A DNA stretch of 64,000 nt from Alphaproteobacteria bacterium (GTDB taxonomy: Bacteria; Pseudomonadota; Alphaproteobacteria; Caulobacterales; Parvularculaceae). Below the pieces are notes generated by a model. It searched no databases, was not told where the DNA came from, and saw only the letters and a list, made by a program, of their open reading frames with translations. A program made the translations under genes and the position numbers. Where the stretch lies: contig WGLS01000019.1 in assembly GCA_016125455.1 (NCBI GenBank), positions 1 through 64,000 of the forward strand, given 5' to 3'. Shown here piece after piece: positions 8,586-18,035 of the stretch; position 1 is the stretch's first letter; each line of letters starts with the position of its first letter.

Positions 8586-9533
8586 ATGCGAAACAGCCTT
8601 CGCGCCGGCGTTATCGGAGCAGGGATTTTCGGCGGCTACCATGCCGCCAAGTATCTCGCGGCGGAGGGGACGGTCGTCACCTCCATTTTCGACGTGGACG
8701 CCGCCCGTGCCCAGTCCCTTGCGGAAAAGTGCGGGGCCACGGCCGCGAGGTCGCTTGATGCGTTCCTCGACGCCGTCGACGTCGTGACCGTCGCGTCCCC
8801 GGCAGAAACCCATTTCGATATTGGCCGGGTCGCGCTCGAAGCGAAGCGGCACGTCTACATGGAAAAGCCGCTGGCGATGGAAGTCGGGCACGCGGACATC
8901 CTTGCCGAACTCGCCGAAGCCCACGAGCGCGTGCTTTTCGTCGGCCACCAGGAGCGGGTGCTGATGGACACGGTCGGCCTGACGGGCCTCGGGGAAACGC
9001 CGGGCCGCCTTGAGTTCGCCCGGTGCGGGCCTGCGTCGGGGCGGTGCGAGGAAGTATCGGTCGTCTGGGACCTGATGGTTCATGACCTTGATCTCGCAGC
9101 GCGCATGGTGGGGTCGGCGCCGGCTGACGTGGTCGCCGCGGGCGATGACAACGAAGTCGCCGCGACCGTGACGTTCGATAACGGCGCCGTCGCCTCGTTT
9201 CTGGCCAGCCGATGCAGCGCCGTTCGCCGTCGGTCGATGACCGCGGCGTTCGACGACGGCGACGTGACCGTGGATTTCCTCGCGCGGAGCCTGAGTTCGA
9301 CGCGGCCCGGCATGCGCCGTCGGGTTGAATTCGGCAACCTCGTGGCCGATCCGCTTGGCGCCCACGTCAACGCGTTTCTCGCCGCCGTTCGCGGCGAGGC
9401 TAGCGACGGCGTGCGCGGGGCGGACGCCCGCGATTCGGTGATTCTCGCGGCAATGGTCGAACGCGCCCGGTCGCGCACGAATTCGCGCGCCGTCCGGCCG
9501 GCGGGCGAGCTTCGCGAGCGCCTCTACGCCTGA
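8586..9533 (+). CDS. Gfo/Idh/MocA-family oxidoreductase
   Basis: A 315-residue NAD(P)-dependent dehydrogenase of the glucose-fructose oxidoreductase family. An N-terminal Rossmann fold begins with GVIGAGIFGGYHA, the family motif EKPLA follows at about residue 98, and the C-terminal half carries the DLMVHDLDLAARM segment expected at the active site. Many members act on sugars, inositols or nucleotide sugars; the substrate here is unknown. It stands alone between DAHP synthase and the Zur-like gene and is slightly short for the family. Confidence 0.88.
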   Translation: MRNSLRAGVIGAGIFGGYHAAKYLAAEGTVVTSIFDVDAARAQSLAEKCGATAARSLDAFLDAVDVVTVASPAETHFDIGRVALEAKRHVYMEKPLAMEVGHADILAELAEAHERVLFVGHQERVLMDTVGLTGLGETPGRLEFARCGPASGRCEEVSVVWDLMVHDLDLAARMVGSAPADVVAAGDDNEVAATVTFDNGAVASFLASRCSAVRRRSMTAAFDDGDVTVDFLARSLSSTRPGMRRRVEFGNLVADPLGAHVNAFLAAVRGEASDGVRGADARDSVILAAMVERARSRTNSRAVRPAGELRERLYA

Positions 9534-9841
9534 CCGGCCGCGAGTGAAGGCGGTCCGTCCTTCGAATTTCGCTTGGGCGATCGCCAGGCGACAGGCAGTC
9601 AGGTCGCCCGGCGCCTCGAATTCCCCCAAGAGCGGCTGCCCAGAGCGACCCCACCAGATTGTTCGATTGCCGTTGTGGGTCGCGGGTTTGGGGAAATATT
9701 GTCGCATTTCCGGGTTGGCCTCGCCGGAAAATCTTTATAACATGATATAACATCGATCGGTCATCTGCCGGAGTCCCGTGTCGGATTTGCGTAATCCAGC
9801 GCTGGCGGACCTGGTCCGGTCGGTGGCGCCCGGGAGGAGTT
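9534..9841. other. Intergenic region upstream of the Zur-like gene
   Basis: This 308-base gap holds an AT-rich island around 9731-9760 with two direct copies of TATAACAT, listed as a candidate operator. Apart from that I see no gene, RNA or strong hairpin. Confidence 0.5.
9736..9753. promoter_or_regulatory. Candidate Zur/Fur-type operator (tandem TATAACAT)
   Basis: TATAACAT occurs at 9736-9743 and again at 9746-9753, exactly one helical turn apart, about 90-105 bases upstream of the Zur-like gene. The half-site TATAACA is the recognisable arm of enterobacterial and rhizobial Zur boxes (TGTTATA...TATAACA). Here the copies are direct rather than inverted, which weakens the match. Autoregulation is an inference. 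Confidence 0.4.
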
Positions 9842-10264
9842 ATGGCGATGGATGGCTGCGATCACGAAGGACCGGACGGCGATGACGCGCCGCTTGGATT
9901 GACCAAGAACGAACGCCGGGTCTGGGAAACCATGGTCGGCAGTGGCGAGCCGATGAAGGCGTACGAGATTCTCGACGCCCTCAAGGGCAGCGGCGTTCGC
10001 GCGCCCATGACCGTTTATCGCGCGCTCGACGGGCTTGAGGCCAAAGGCCTGATCCACAAGCTCGAAGGAAAGAACACCTACGTCATCTGCAACCATTCGC
10101 GGCCGCACCGGCTGCAGGTGTTCCTGGTTTGCGACGAGTGTCCGACCGTGACCGAGATCGATGTAAAGGGCCTCGACACGCTTCTGTCGCCGTTCGCGCG
10201 CGACGCCGGCTTCAAGATCGAAACGGCGCGGCTCGAAGTGCGCGGACGCTGCGAGGGGTGTTGA
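9842..10264 (+). CDS. zur: Fur-family zinc-responsive repressor (Zur-like)
   Basis: A 140-residue Fur-family regulator. The winged helix (about 20-85) contains the family stretch APMTVYRALDGLEAKGLIHKL. The structural zinc site is complete, with C97-DE-C100 and C137-EG-C140 as the last residue. The acidic, Cys/His-containing start (CDHEGPDGDD) and the short form ending on the second CxxC are like alphaproteobacterial Zur rather than Fur, but the metal assignment is by resemblance. The ATG at 9842 follows GGGAGGAG. A tandem TATAACAT lies upstream. Confidence 0.82.
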   Translation: MAMDGCDHEGPDGDDAPLGLTKNERRVWETMVGSGEPMKAYEILDALKGSGVRAPMTVYRALDGLEAKGLIHKLEGKNTYVICNHSRPHRLQVFLVCDECPTVTEIDVKGLDTLLSPFARDAGFKIETARLEVRGRCEGC

Positions 10265-10364
10265 TGGCGGCGCGCGCCCGCCGCATGATTCCGCCAAACT
10301 GACACGAAGCCGCGTTCTGCAAAAATGCTCTAGGTGACGGCCTCGCGATTTGCTATGTGCGAGG

Positions 10365-10596
10365 CGCGCAGCGGGAGAGATCGCCTCCGACCCAGGTCGA
10401 CGGCGGCGCCGAAGGAGCAACCGCCCCGGAAACTCTCAGGCCGAAGGACCGCGCGCAGGTTGAAGGCTGGAAAGCCGGCTTGATGGGGACGCCCGGATCG
10501 GGATTGTCCGTAACCGTCAGGCCGCACCGAAGGAGTAAGCCGCGCCCCTCTCGCCGAGGCGCGCCGTGAATCTCTCAGGTCAAATGACAGCCGGGG
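10365..10596 (+). promoter_or_regulatory. Tandem glycine riboswitch controlling the gcv operon
   Basis: Two glycine aptamers lie in tandem upstream of gcvT. The first shows GCGGGAGAGA, GCCGAAGGAGCAA and CTCTCAGGCCGAAGGACCG. The second shows GCACCGAAGGAGTAA, ATCTCTCAGGTCAAATGACA. These are the conserved cores of the two glycine aptamers. Such riboswitches normally turn gcv genes on when glycine is high. The second aptamer ends about 60 bases before gcvT. I did not resolve an intrinsic terminator, so control of translation is as likely as control of transcription. Confidence 0.93.
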
Positions 10597-10657
10597 TCGA
10601 TACGTCAATCGCGGGTCGCCCCACCGGGCGACGCGCAGTCAAGGCGCAAGCGACCCG

Positions 10658-11821
10658 ATGAACGAAGCAATCAATGTCGAACTGAAACATACGCCGCTTC
10701 ACGGCTTGCATGTTGCGGCGGGCGCGCGCATGGGGCCTTTCGCCGGGTACGACATGCCTATTCAGTACCCGGATGGCGTGATGCAGGAGCACCTTCACGT
10801 TCGCGCCGCGGCGGGCCTGTTTGACGTGTCGCACATGGGCCAGGCGTTCCTGAAAACCACCCAGGCGCCGATCGGCGCGCCGCAGGCGCACGAGGCGATC
10901 GCCGCGGCGCTGGAATCCCTGGCGCCGGGCGAGTTCAAAAAGCTGAAGCGCGGCGGCCTCAGATACTCCGTCCTTCTCAACGACGAAGGCGGCGTCCACG
11001 ACGATTTCATGGCCACCCGCCCCGCCATGGAGGCGGGGGACGGGAAGTTGTTTCTCGTCGTCAACGCCGCCTGCAAGGAAGAGGATTACGCCCTGATCGC
11101 CGACCGCCTCGCGGGCCGGGCCGAGCTCGACATCCTCGACGATCGTGCGTTGCTGGCGATCCAGGGGCCGAAAGCGGCCGCCGTCGTCGACGCGCTGTTT
11201 CCCGGCGCGGGCGAGCAGAAGTTCATGACCATGGTTCCGACCGAGTGGGAGGGCGCTTATGTCCTGCTCTCGCGGTGCGGTTACACGGGCGAGGACGGGT
11301 TCGAGATCTCCGTGCCGGCGGACGACGCCGAGCGACTGGCGAAGGCGCTGCTCGCCCATGACGACGTCAAGTGGATCGGGCTCGGCGCGCGCGATTCACT
11401 GCGCCTCGAAGCGGGGCTTTGCCTCTACGGCCATGACCTCGACGGCACGACGTCGCCGGTTGAGGGCGGGATCGACTTCACGATCGGCAAGCGCCGGCGG
11501 GAGGAAGGCGGATTTCCGGGCGCCGACCGGATCCTCCGGGAGCTGAGCGATGGCCCTGCGCGCCGCCGCGTCGGCATACTTCCCGAAGGCCGGGCGCCGG
11601 TCCGCGAGGGCGCCGTCATCCTTTCCGCAGACGGCGCGGAGATCGGCGTCGTGACGTCGGGCGGCTTTGGGCCGACGCTCGCGCGCCCCGTCGCCATGGG
11701 CTATGTGAAGGCGGGTTTCGACGCCATTGGCGCGGCGCTGCAGGTTGTCGTGCGCGGCAAGCCGCTGCCGGCGAGCGTCGCTGCGACCCCATTCGTTCCG
11801 CACAGATATTACAGAGGCTAG
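10658..11821 (+). CDS. gcvT: Glycine cleavage system T protein (aminomethyltransferase)
   Basis: A 387-residue tetrahydrofolate-dependent enzyme that moves the methylene group from aminomethyl-lipoyl H protein to tetrahydrofolate and frees ammonia. Family landmarks are the N-terminal [24 protein letters not shown], the [10 protein letters not shown] segment and [20 protein letters not shown]. It is the first gene of gcvT-gcvH-gcvPA-orf-gcvPB and lies directly behind the glycine riboswitch. Length is slightly longer than the E. coli protein, as usual for alphaproteobacteria. Confidence 0.96.
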   Translation: MNEAINVELKHTPLHGLHVAAGARMGPFAGYDMPIQYPDGVMQEHLHVRAAAGLFDVSHMGQAFLKTTQAPIGAPQAHEAIAAALESLAPGEFKKLKRGGLRYSVLLNDEGGVHDDFMATRPAMEAGDGKLFLVVNAACKEEDYALIADRLAGRAELDILDDRALLAIQGPKAAAVVDALFPGAGEQKFMTMVPTEWEGAYVLLSRCGYTGEDGFEISVPADDAERLAKALLAHDDVKWIGLGARDSLRLEAGLCLYGHDLDGTTSPVEGGIDFTIGKRRREEGGFPGADRILRELSDGPARRRVGILPEGRAPVREGAVILSADGAEIGVVTSGGFGPTLARPVAMGYVKAGFDAIGAALQVVVRGKPLPASVAATPFVPHRYYRG

Positions 11822-11831
11822 GAGAACCCGG

Positions 11832-12203
11832 ATGTCGATCAGATACACCAAAGAGCACGAATGGGTGCGGGTCGAAGGCGACGTCGCCACGGTCGGCATT
11901 ACCTCGCACGCCGCTGAGCAACTCGGCGACGTCGTCTTCGTCGAGCTGCCGGACGTGGGCGCGTCGTTTGAGCGCAACGCCGATATGGCGGTCGTCGAAT
12001 CGGTCAAGGCGGCGTCGGATGTCTATGCGCCTGTCTCCGGCGAGATTGTTTCCGCCAATGGCGCGATCGTCGACGATCCGGCGAAGGTCAATGCGGATCC
12101 GGACGGCGAGGCGTGGTTCGTCAAGATCCGCCTGTCGAACCGCGAAGAGCTCGATGCCCTGATGGACGAGGCGGCGTACAAGTCGTTCGTGGAGGCGTCG
12201 TAG
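11832..12203 (+). CDS. gcvH: Glycine cleavage system H protein
   Basis: A 123-residue lipoyl carrier protein that shuttles the aminomethyl group between P, T and L proteins. The lipoylated lysine is K59 in [14 protein letters not shown]. Typical opening [11 protein letters not shown] and closing KSFVEAS are present. It starts 10 bases after gcvT with a GGAGAA site, and its stop is directly followed by the ATG of gcvPA, so the genes are surely co-transcribed. Confidence 0.96.
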   Translation: MSIRYTKEHEWVRVEGDVATVGITSHAAEQLGDVVFVELPDVGASFERNADMAVVESVKAASDVYAPVSGEIVSANGAIVDDPAKVNADPDGEAWFVKIRLSNREELDALMDEAAYKSFVEAS

Positions 12204-13544
12204 ATGCGTTATCTTCCGCTTTCGGATGAAGACCGTCGCCAGATGCTGTCCGTAGTCGGCGCAAAGGATATAGCTGCCCTGTTTCAGGACGTGCCGGCCG
12301 ACGCGCTTGACCCCGGCTTCGACCTGCCGACGCACAAATCGGAGCTCGAGGTCGAACGCATCCTCGGCCGCATGGCGGCGAAAAACCGGACGGCGTCGGC
12401 CGGGCCGTTCTTTGTTGGCTGCGGCGCGTACAAGCACCACGTGCCGGCGACGGTCGACCATATCATCCAGCGATCCGAATTCCTGACGTCCTACACGCCC
12501 TACCAGCCGGAAATTGCGCAGGGCACGTTGCAATACCTCTTCGAGTTCCAGACCCAGGTTGCGGCGCTGACCGGCATGGAGGTCGCGAACGCCTCAATGT
12601 ATGACGGCTCGACGGCGTGCGCGGAAGCGGCGTTGATGGCGCGCCGGGTGACCCGGCGCTCGCGGGTCGTGCTGTCGGGGGGGCTGCATCCGCACTATGC
12701 CTCCGTGACGCGGATGAGCTCGGAGCTTGTCGGCGATGAGGTCGTCTTTGCGCCGTTCGCCCCGACAGGCGACGCTGACATTGAAGCGCTGATCGATGAG
12801 ACGACGTCCTGCGTCATCGTTCAGAACCCGGATGTATTCGGTAATGTGCGCGACCTGCGGCCGATCGCCAGGGCCGCCCACGAGAAGGGCGCGCTCCTCG
12901 TCGCGGTCGTGACTGAAACGATGTCGCTCGGGGCCGTCGAAAGCCCTGGCGCGATGGGCGCGGACATCGTCGTCGGCGAGGGACAGTCAATCGGCAACAG
13001 CCTCAATTTTGGCGGGCCTTATGTCGGCCTGTTCGCAACGCGCGAGAAGTTCGTGCGCCAGATGCCGGGACGCCTGTGCGGCGTGACGGCGGACACCGAC
13101 GGCAAGCGCGGGTTCGTCCTTACCCTGTCGACCCGCGAACAGCACATTCGCCGGGACAAGGCGACGTCGAACATTTGCACGAATTCCGGCCTTTGCGCGC
13201 TGGCGTTCACGGTCCACATGACGCTGCTCGGGGAGGCCGGCCTGCGCCGGGTGGCGGCGCTGAACCACGAGGCGGCCTGCAAGGCGGCGGATGCGCTGTC
13301 GGCCGTCAAGGGCGTTGATGTTCTGACGTCGGCGTATTTCAACGAATTCACGCTGCGCCTGCCGTCGAATGCGGAAGCGGTGGTCGACCGGCTCGCGGCG
13401 GCGGACATCATCGCCGGCGCGCCCGGCGGGCGTCTGTGGCCGGACGAACCGCAGGCGGAAAACCTGCTGATCGTTGCGGCGACCGAATGCACGTCCGACG
13501 AGGATATCGCGTCGTTCGCCGCGGCTCTGGCCGGGACGATTTGA
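12204..13544 (+). CDS. gcvPA: Glycine dehydrogenase (decarboxylating) subunit 1
   Basis: A 446-residue N-terminal half of the PLP-dependent glycine decarboxylase, in the split form used by many bacteria. Recognisable segments include [66 protein letters not shown] and [21 protein letters not shown]. It lacks the PLP lysine, which is in gcvPB. It starts immediately after the gcvH stop codon and its own stop overlaps the region just before the GTG of the next small gene. Confidence 0.96.
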   Translation: MRYLPLSDEDRRQMLSVVGAKDIAALFQDVPADALDPGFDLPTHKSELEVERILGRMAAKNRTASAGPFFVGCGAYKHHVPATVDHIIQRSEFLTSYTPYQPEIAQGTLQYLFEFQTQVAALTGMEVANASMYDGSTACAEAALMARRVTRRSRVVLSGGLHPHYASVTRMSSELVGDEVVFAPFAPTGDADIEALIDETTSCVIVQNPDVFGNVRDLRPIARAAHEKGALLVAVVTETMSLGAVESPGAMGADIVVGEGQSIGNSLNFGGPYVGLFATREKFVRQMPGRLCGVTADTDGKRGFVLTLSTREQHIRRDKATSNICTNSGLCALAFTVHMTLLGEAGLRRVAALNHEAACKAADALSAVKGVDVLTSAYFNEFTLRLPSNAEAVVDRLAAADIIAGAPGGRLWPDEPQAENLLIVAATECTSDEDIASFAAALAGTI

Positions 13545-13545
13545 G

Positions 13546-13893
13546 GTGGATGTCGTCGTTCAGCGGGATTTTGAGGTCGCGGACGAAGCTGGCCGCGCGC
13601 AAGGCCTCGCGAGTCTGAAGATCTATCGCCCGTCGCCGGCGGCCAATGGCGAATGGACGTGTCGGTACCAGTTCCTCGGCTTCGGGGACGGCTGGAACGA
13701 CGAGCCGCACGCGGCCTGCGGCGCGGACGGCTGGCAGGCGCTCGGCCGGGCGATGGCGATTGCTGCGGCGGCGTTGCCGGGCGCGCCGGCGTACAGGGCC
13801 CGCCGGCTCCGCCTTTTTGGCGAAGCGCTGCACGATGAGAACATGATGCGCCTCGTGGGCGCGCAAGGATCAAACGAAGCGAGACCGTCATGA
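13546..13893 (+). CDS. Uncharacterised small protein inside the gcv operon
   Basis: A 115-residue protein read from a GTG at 13546, one base after the gcvPA stop. The stop overlaps the gcvPB ATG as ATGA, so translation is coupled on both sides. Visible features are a beta-rich N-terminus (VDVVVQRDFEV), the stretch ANGEWTCRYQFLGFGDG, and a helix ADGWQALGRAMAIAAAAL. The order 'W-x-C-x-Y-Q...G-x-x-A-x-QAL' recalls the small DUF6968-like family, but I am not sure of that. No signal peptide or membrane segment. Its role in glycine cleavage, if any, is unknown. Confidence 0.7.
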   Translation: MDVVVQRDFEVADEAGRAQGLASLKIYRPSPAANGEWTCRYQFLGFGDGWNDEPHAACGADGWQALGRAMAIAAAALPGAPAYRARRLRLFGEALHDENMMRLVGAQGSNEARPS

Positions 13894-15470
13894 CCATGAA
13901 TAATCAGGGACGACCCACCCGGGGCGACGCAACCGATGCGACGGCTGAGACGACGACCGGCAATCGCGCATTGCAGATCGAGGAAAGCCTGATCTTCGAA
14001 AAGGACGCCTACGGCGAGACCGGCGTTGACTTTCCGGCGCCGACCCTGACGACGAACCGGCTGGGCGGCGTGGAGCGGCGCGGCGAGATCGGCCTGCCGG
14101 GCCTGTCTGAGCCTGAGACGATGCGGCACTTCGTGCGGCTCAGCCAGAAGAACTACGCCATCGACATGGGGCCGTTCCCTCTTGGCAGCTGCACGATGAA
14201 GCACAATCCGCGCCTCAACGAAAAGATGGCGCGTCTGCCGGGATTCGCTGACATTCATCCGATGCAGCCCGAAGGCTCGGTGCAGGGCGCGCTCGAGCTG
14301 ATCCACGTGCTGAGCTTCTGGCTGAAGGAGCTGACCGGCATGCCGGCCGTCGCGATGAGCCCGAAGGCCGGCGCCCATGGCGAGCTTTGCGGCATGATGA
14401 CGATCAAGGCCGCGATCGAGGCGCGAGGCGAAAGCGCGACGCGCACGCGCGTACTGGCGCCGGAATCCGCCCACGGAACGAACCCTGCGACCGCCGCCCA
14501 GTGCGGCTTCAAGGTCGACAACATACCATCGGACAAGACCGGCCGCGTCGATCTTGCGGCGCTGAAGGAACGCCTTGGACCCGACGTCGCGGGGATCATG
14601 GTCACCAACCCCAATACCTGCGGCCTTTTCGAGCGCGAGATCCGCGCGATCGCCGATGCGGTGCACGCGGCGGGCGGCTATTTTTACTGCGACGGCGCCA
14701 ATTTCAACGCGATCGGCGGCAAGGTCCGGCCTGGCGACCTTGGCGTCGACGCCATGCATATCAATCTGCACAAGACCTTTTCGACGCCCCATGGCGGCGG
14801 CGGTCCGGGATCCGGCCCGACGGTCCTGTCCGCGGCGCTCGCGCCTTTCGCGCCGGTGCCGTTCATCGTGGAAAAGGACGGGCGCTATCGCCTGATCGAG
14901 CGGCGCGACGCGGCGCGGACCGCCGGCGCAGAAGGCGAGCTGAGCTTTGGGCGGATGACCGCCTTCCACGGGCAGATGGGCATGTTCGTCCGGGCACTGA
15001 GCTATATGTTGAGCCATGGCAAGGATGGCGTCGCAATGGCGGCCGAAGACGCGGTGCTCAACGCCAACTACGTCCTCGCGCGCCTCAAGACGGAAATGAC
15101 GCCGGCGTTCGAAGGCTATTGCATGCACGAGGCGCTGTTCGACGACCGTTTCCTGGCGGATACCGGCGTCGAGACGATCGACTTCGCCAAGGCGATGATC
15201 GACGAAGGGTATCATCCGATGACGATGTATTTCCCGCTCGTCGTCCATGGCGCGATGCTTATCGAGCCGACGGAGTCGGAATCGAAAGCCGAGCTCGACC
15301 AGTTCTGCGACGCGCTTTTGTCGCTGGCGCGCCGGGCGAAGTCGGGCGACGTCGCCGCGTTCAAGGCCGCGCCGCGCTTTGCGCCGCGTCGCCGCCTGGA
15401 TGAGACCGCGGCCGCGCGCAAGCCGGTGCTGCGCTGGACGCCGGATGCGCCGCTGCAGGCCGCCGAATAA
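13890..15470 (+). CDS. gcvPB: Glycine dehydrogenase (decarboxylating) subunit 2
   Basis: A 526-residue C-terminal half of glycine decarboxylase that carries the PLP lysine, K295 in HINLHKTFSTPHGGGGPGSGP. Other family marks are DMGPFPLGSCTMKHNPRLNEK, SPKAGAHGELCGM, APESAHGTNPATA and a C-terminal region rich in family blocks (HPMTMYFPLVVHGAMLIEPTE). The first ~30 residues are a variable, Thr/Ala-rich leader. It overlaps the preceding small gene by 4 bases. Together with GcvPA, T, H and a lipoamide dehydrogenase (lpdA at 44495 is a candidate) it forms the glycine cleavage complex. Confidence 0.96.
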   Translation: MTMNNQGRPTRGDATDATAETTTGNRALQIEESLIFEKDAYGETGVDFPAPTLTTNRLGGVERRGEIGLPGLSEPETMRHFVRLSQKNYAIDMGPFPLGSCTMKHNPRLNEKMARLPGFADIHPMQPEGSVQGALELIHVLSFWLKELTGMPAVAMSPKAGAHGELCGMMTIKAAIEARGESATRTRVLAPESAHGTNPATAAQCGFKVDNIPSDKTGRVDLAALKERLGPDVAGIMVTNPNTCGLFEREIRAIADAVHAAGGYFYCDGANFNAIGGKVRPGDLGVDAMHINLHKTFSTPHGGGGPGSGPTVLSAALAPFAPVPFIVEKDGRYRLIERRDAARTAGAEGELSFGRMTAFHGQMGMFVRALSYMLSHGKDGVAMAAEDAVLNANYVLARLKTEMTPAFEGYCMHEALFDDRFLADTGVETIDFAKAMIDEGYHPMTMYFPLVVHGAMLIEPTESESKAELDQFCDALLSLARRAKSGDVAAFKAAPRFAPRRRLDETAAARKPVLRWTPDAPLQAAE

Positions 15471-15474
15471 GAGG

Positions 15475-16605
15475 TCAGCCCACTGGCGCCCCTTTTTGCG
15501 GCGCCCCCGCTTGGTGCGGCGCGGCTGCGTGCGGGGGCGCGGCGCGCGGAAGGGCCGAGTCGCCGAACCGCCGGGTCATTCGCAGCAATGGTTTCTCGAC
15601 AAACTCGTGCGCCAGGAACGCGACTGCGAGCCCGGTGGCCGCATAGGCGGCAATGAGGACGGCATTCGTCGCCGCCCCCGGCGCCAGGATCGTGGTGACG
15701 GCCTTCCCGACGACGAGAAATGTCGGCACGTGGAGAAGATAAAGCGCGTACGAGGCGTCGCCGACCTGGCGCAGCCACCGAGGCGCGATGCGCGGCCGGG
15801 GGGCAGCCTCCAGCGCGACGGCGCCGTAGGCGATGGCCGCCATCGGCGCGCCGAAAATCAGTACGCGTTGCATATGATCGGCCAGCGCCGCCGGGTAGAG
15901 GTCACGGGCGAAGCCGATCGCGAGCGCGAGGACGGCGCCGCCGCCGAGGGCAAGCGATGCGGCCGCGCAGCCCGTGACGCCCCGCCGGACAAGTAACGCG
16001 ACGGCCGCGCCCGCCAGAAACTCGAATGTCAACGGATTGAAAATCAGTCTAACGAATGGCGATGCGTCCGCGCCCGTCAATGCCGCGCCGGCGGCGACCA
16101 GCAATCCCCAGGCGAAAAGCAGCATGGGCAGCCGCCCGGGCGCCATCAAAAGGAACAGCGCGAACGCTGCGTAGAAATATAGCTCGTGCGTGAGCGTCCA
16201 GCCGACCGCCAGCAGCGGCAGCTCGCCGGTCGGCAGCAGCAGGAACGAACCGACAAGGTCGCCAAGCGGCGTGTCCTCGCCGAACGCGAACTTCTTGCCG
16301 GCGTAGAGCGCGACGAGCCCAGAGGTGGCGACCCAGTAAAGGGGAAAGATCCGTGCGCCGCGATTGTAGATGAACCGCGTCGCCGCTCTGCGGCCGCGCG
16401 GCCCATCCATGGTCACGTGGACCATAACGAAACCGCTGATGACGAAGAAAAGGTCGACGCCGACCTGGCCCAGATTGAGCGCGAACGGCAACAGCAATGG
16501 CGCCGACCCGTAGTCGCCTTCCGCCGCGGCCAGATGGGCCACAAACACCATCAACGCCGCGACTCCGCGCAGGGCCTGAAGGTTCTCGATCTTCGACGCG
16601 GCCAT
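15475..16605 (-). CDS. Acyltransferase-3 family membrane protein
   Basis: A 376-residue integral membrane protein of the acyltransferase-3 (OafA/YrhL) family, which acetylates or otherwise acylates surface sugars and glycans. It opens with the family motif LQALRGVAALMVFVAHL, has GVDLFFVISGFVM with the following RxxR-like FIYNRGARIFPLYW, and about ten hydrophobic segments. I start at MAASKIENL; an ATG 21 codons upstream has no ribosome-binding site. It converges on gcvPB with only 4 bases between stops. The acceptor is unknown. Confidence 0.88.
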   Translation of the reverse strand: MAASKIENLQALRGVAALMVFVAHLAAAEGDYGSAPLLLPFALNLGQVGVDLFFVISGFVMVHVTMDGPRGRRAATRFIYNRGARIFPLYWVATSGLVALYAGKKFAFGEDTPLGDLVGSFLLLPTGELPLLAVGWTLTHELYFYAAFALFLLMAPGRLPMLLFAWGLLVAAGAALTGADASPFVRLIFNPLTFEFLAGAAVALLVRRGVTGCAAASLALGGGAVLALAIGFARDLYPAALADHMQRVLIFGAPMAAIAYGAVALEAAPRPRIAPRWLRQVGDASYALYLLHVPTFLVVGKAVTTILAPGAATNAVLIAAYAATGLAVAFLAHEFVEKPLLRMTRRFGDSALPRAAPPHAAAPHQAGAPQKGAPVG

Positions 16606-16691
16606 CCTGCGGATCCACCTTTCCGACTTGAAAAGCCTACCGGTCCGTCGGACCTTGAGCCAAGGCATTAGTCAGTCCCGGAGGGGATGAA

Positions 16692-18035
16692 ATGGACGTC
16701 AATGACGCATTCAATGCGGCGACCGTCCTGTCGAAAATATTCGTTCTGGCGCTGGGCCTTGCGGCGGCGGCGCTTGTGGTCGTCTTCGTCATTGACCGGA
16801 CCCAAAATGGCGATGCGATACGGCGAAACTATCCGGTCATCGGGCGGCTCAGGTATCTGTTCTCGCACCTCGGCGAGTTCTTTCGGCAATACTTCTTTGC
16901 GCTTGACCGGGAGGAAATGCCCTTCAACCGGGCCGAGCGGGAATGGATTGAGAACTCCGCCAAAGGCCGGTCGAACACCCAGCCGTTCGGCTCGACGCGC
17001 AACCTCACGCTAGTCGGCACGCCGATCTTTGCAAACGCCGCCTTTCCGAAGCTCGACGAAGAGGCGAGCGATCCGCCAGCTGTGCTGTTCGGTCCTTATG
17101 TGGAACGCCCCTACCGGGCCGGGTCGATCATCAACATTTCCGCGATGAGCTATGGTTCGCTGTCGGCGCCGGCGATCGAGGCGCTGTCGAGGGGCGCGGC
17201 GGCGGCCGGCTGCTGGCTCAATACGGGCGAAGGCGGGCTCGCGCCGCAACACCTCGTCGGCGGCGCCGACGTCGTGTTCCAGATCGGCACCGCGAAATAT
17301 GGCGTCAGGACCCGTGACGGCGCGCTTGACGAGACGCGGCTGCGCGAGATCGGGGCGACGCCCCAGGTAAAGATGATCGAGCTCAAGCTCGCCCAGGGCG
17401 CAAAGCCCGGCAAGGGCGGCATTCTGCCTGCTGAGAAAGTCACTGCGGAGATCGCGTCTATCCGCGGCGTTACAGCGGGAGAGGCGTCGATCTCGCCAAA
17501 CCGCCACCCGGAAATTGACGATGTCGGCGACCTTATCGACATGATAGAGCGCCTGCGGCGGATTTCCGGCCTGCCAGTCGGGTTCAAGACGGTGATTGGC
17601 GGCTACCACTGGATTGAAGAGCTGTGCGATGCGATCGGCGCGCGCGGGGAACGCTCTGCGCCCGATTTCATCACGCTTGACGGGGGCGACGGGGGCACGG
17701 GCGCCGCGCCAATGGCGTTGATGGACAATGTCGGGCTGCCGCTGCGGTATGCGCTCCCGATGCTGACGGATATTCTCGCGCGCCGGCGTCTGCGCGACCG
17801 CATCAGGGTCATCGCGTCGGGCAAGCTCGTGACGCCCGCCGACGTCGCGTGGGCCTATTGCGCCGGCGCCGACGCGGTCAACACGGCTCGGGGCTTCATG
17901 TTTTCAATCGGTTGCATTCAGGCGCTTCGTTGCCATACGAACAATTGCCCGACCGGCGTCACGACCCACAAGAAGCATCTCCAGGCGGCGCTGGACCCGG
18001 TCCGGAAGGCGCGCCAGGTCGCCAGCTATGTGTAG
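16692..18035 (+). CDS. FMN-binding glutamate synthase-like protein, cut by an amber codon
   Basis: A 447-residue protein related to the FMN/Fe-S synthase domain of glutamate synthase. One N-terminal membrane segment (about 12-35) is followed by the (beta/alpha)8 domain with ISAMSYGSLSAPAIEAL, NTGEGGLAPQH, KPGKGGILPAEKVT, ISPNRHPEIDDVGDL, FITLDGGDGGTGAAP and the cysteine region ARGFMFSIGCIQALRCHTNNCPTG. Relatives usually run to ~500 residues. The frame continues after the TAG at 18033-18035 for 53 family-like codons (listed separately), so this is a shortened product unless the amber codon is read through. Function in these membrane-anchored relatives is not established. Confidence 0.85.
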   Translation: MDVNDAFNAATVLSKIFVLALGLAAAALVVVFVIDRTQNGDAIRRNYPVIGRLRYLFSHLGEFFRQYFFALDREEMPFNRAEREWIENSAKGRSNTQPFGSTRNLTLVGTPIFANAAFPKLDEEASDPPAVLFGPYVERPYRAGSIINISAMSYGSLSAPAIEALSRGAAAAGCWLNTGEGGLAPQHLVGGADVVFQIGTAKYGVRTRDGALDETRLREIGATPQVKMIELKLAQGAKPGKGGILPAEKVTAEIASIRGVTAGEASISPNRHPEIDDVGDLIDMIERLRRISGLPVGFKTVIGGYHWIEELCDAIGARGERSAPDFITLDGGDGGTGAAPMALMDNVGLPLRYALPMLTDILARRRLRDRIRVIASGKLVTPADVAWAYCAGADAVNTARGFMFSIGCIQALRCHTNNCPTGVTTHKKHLQAALDPVRKARQVASYV

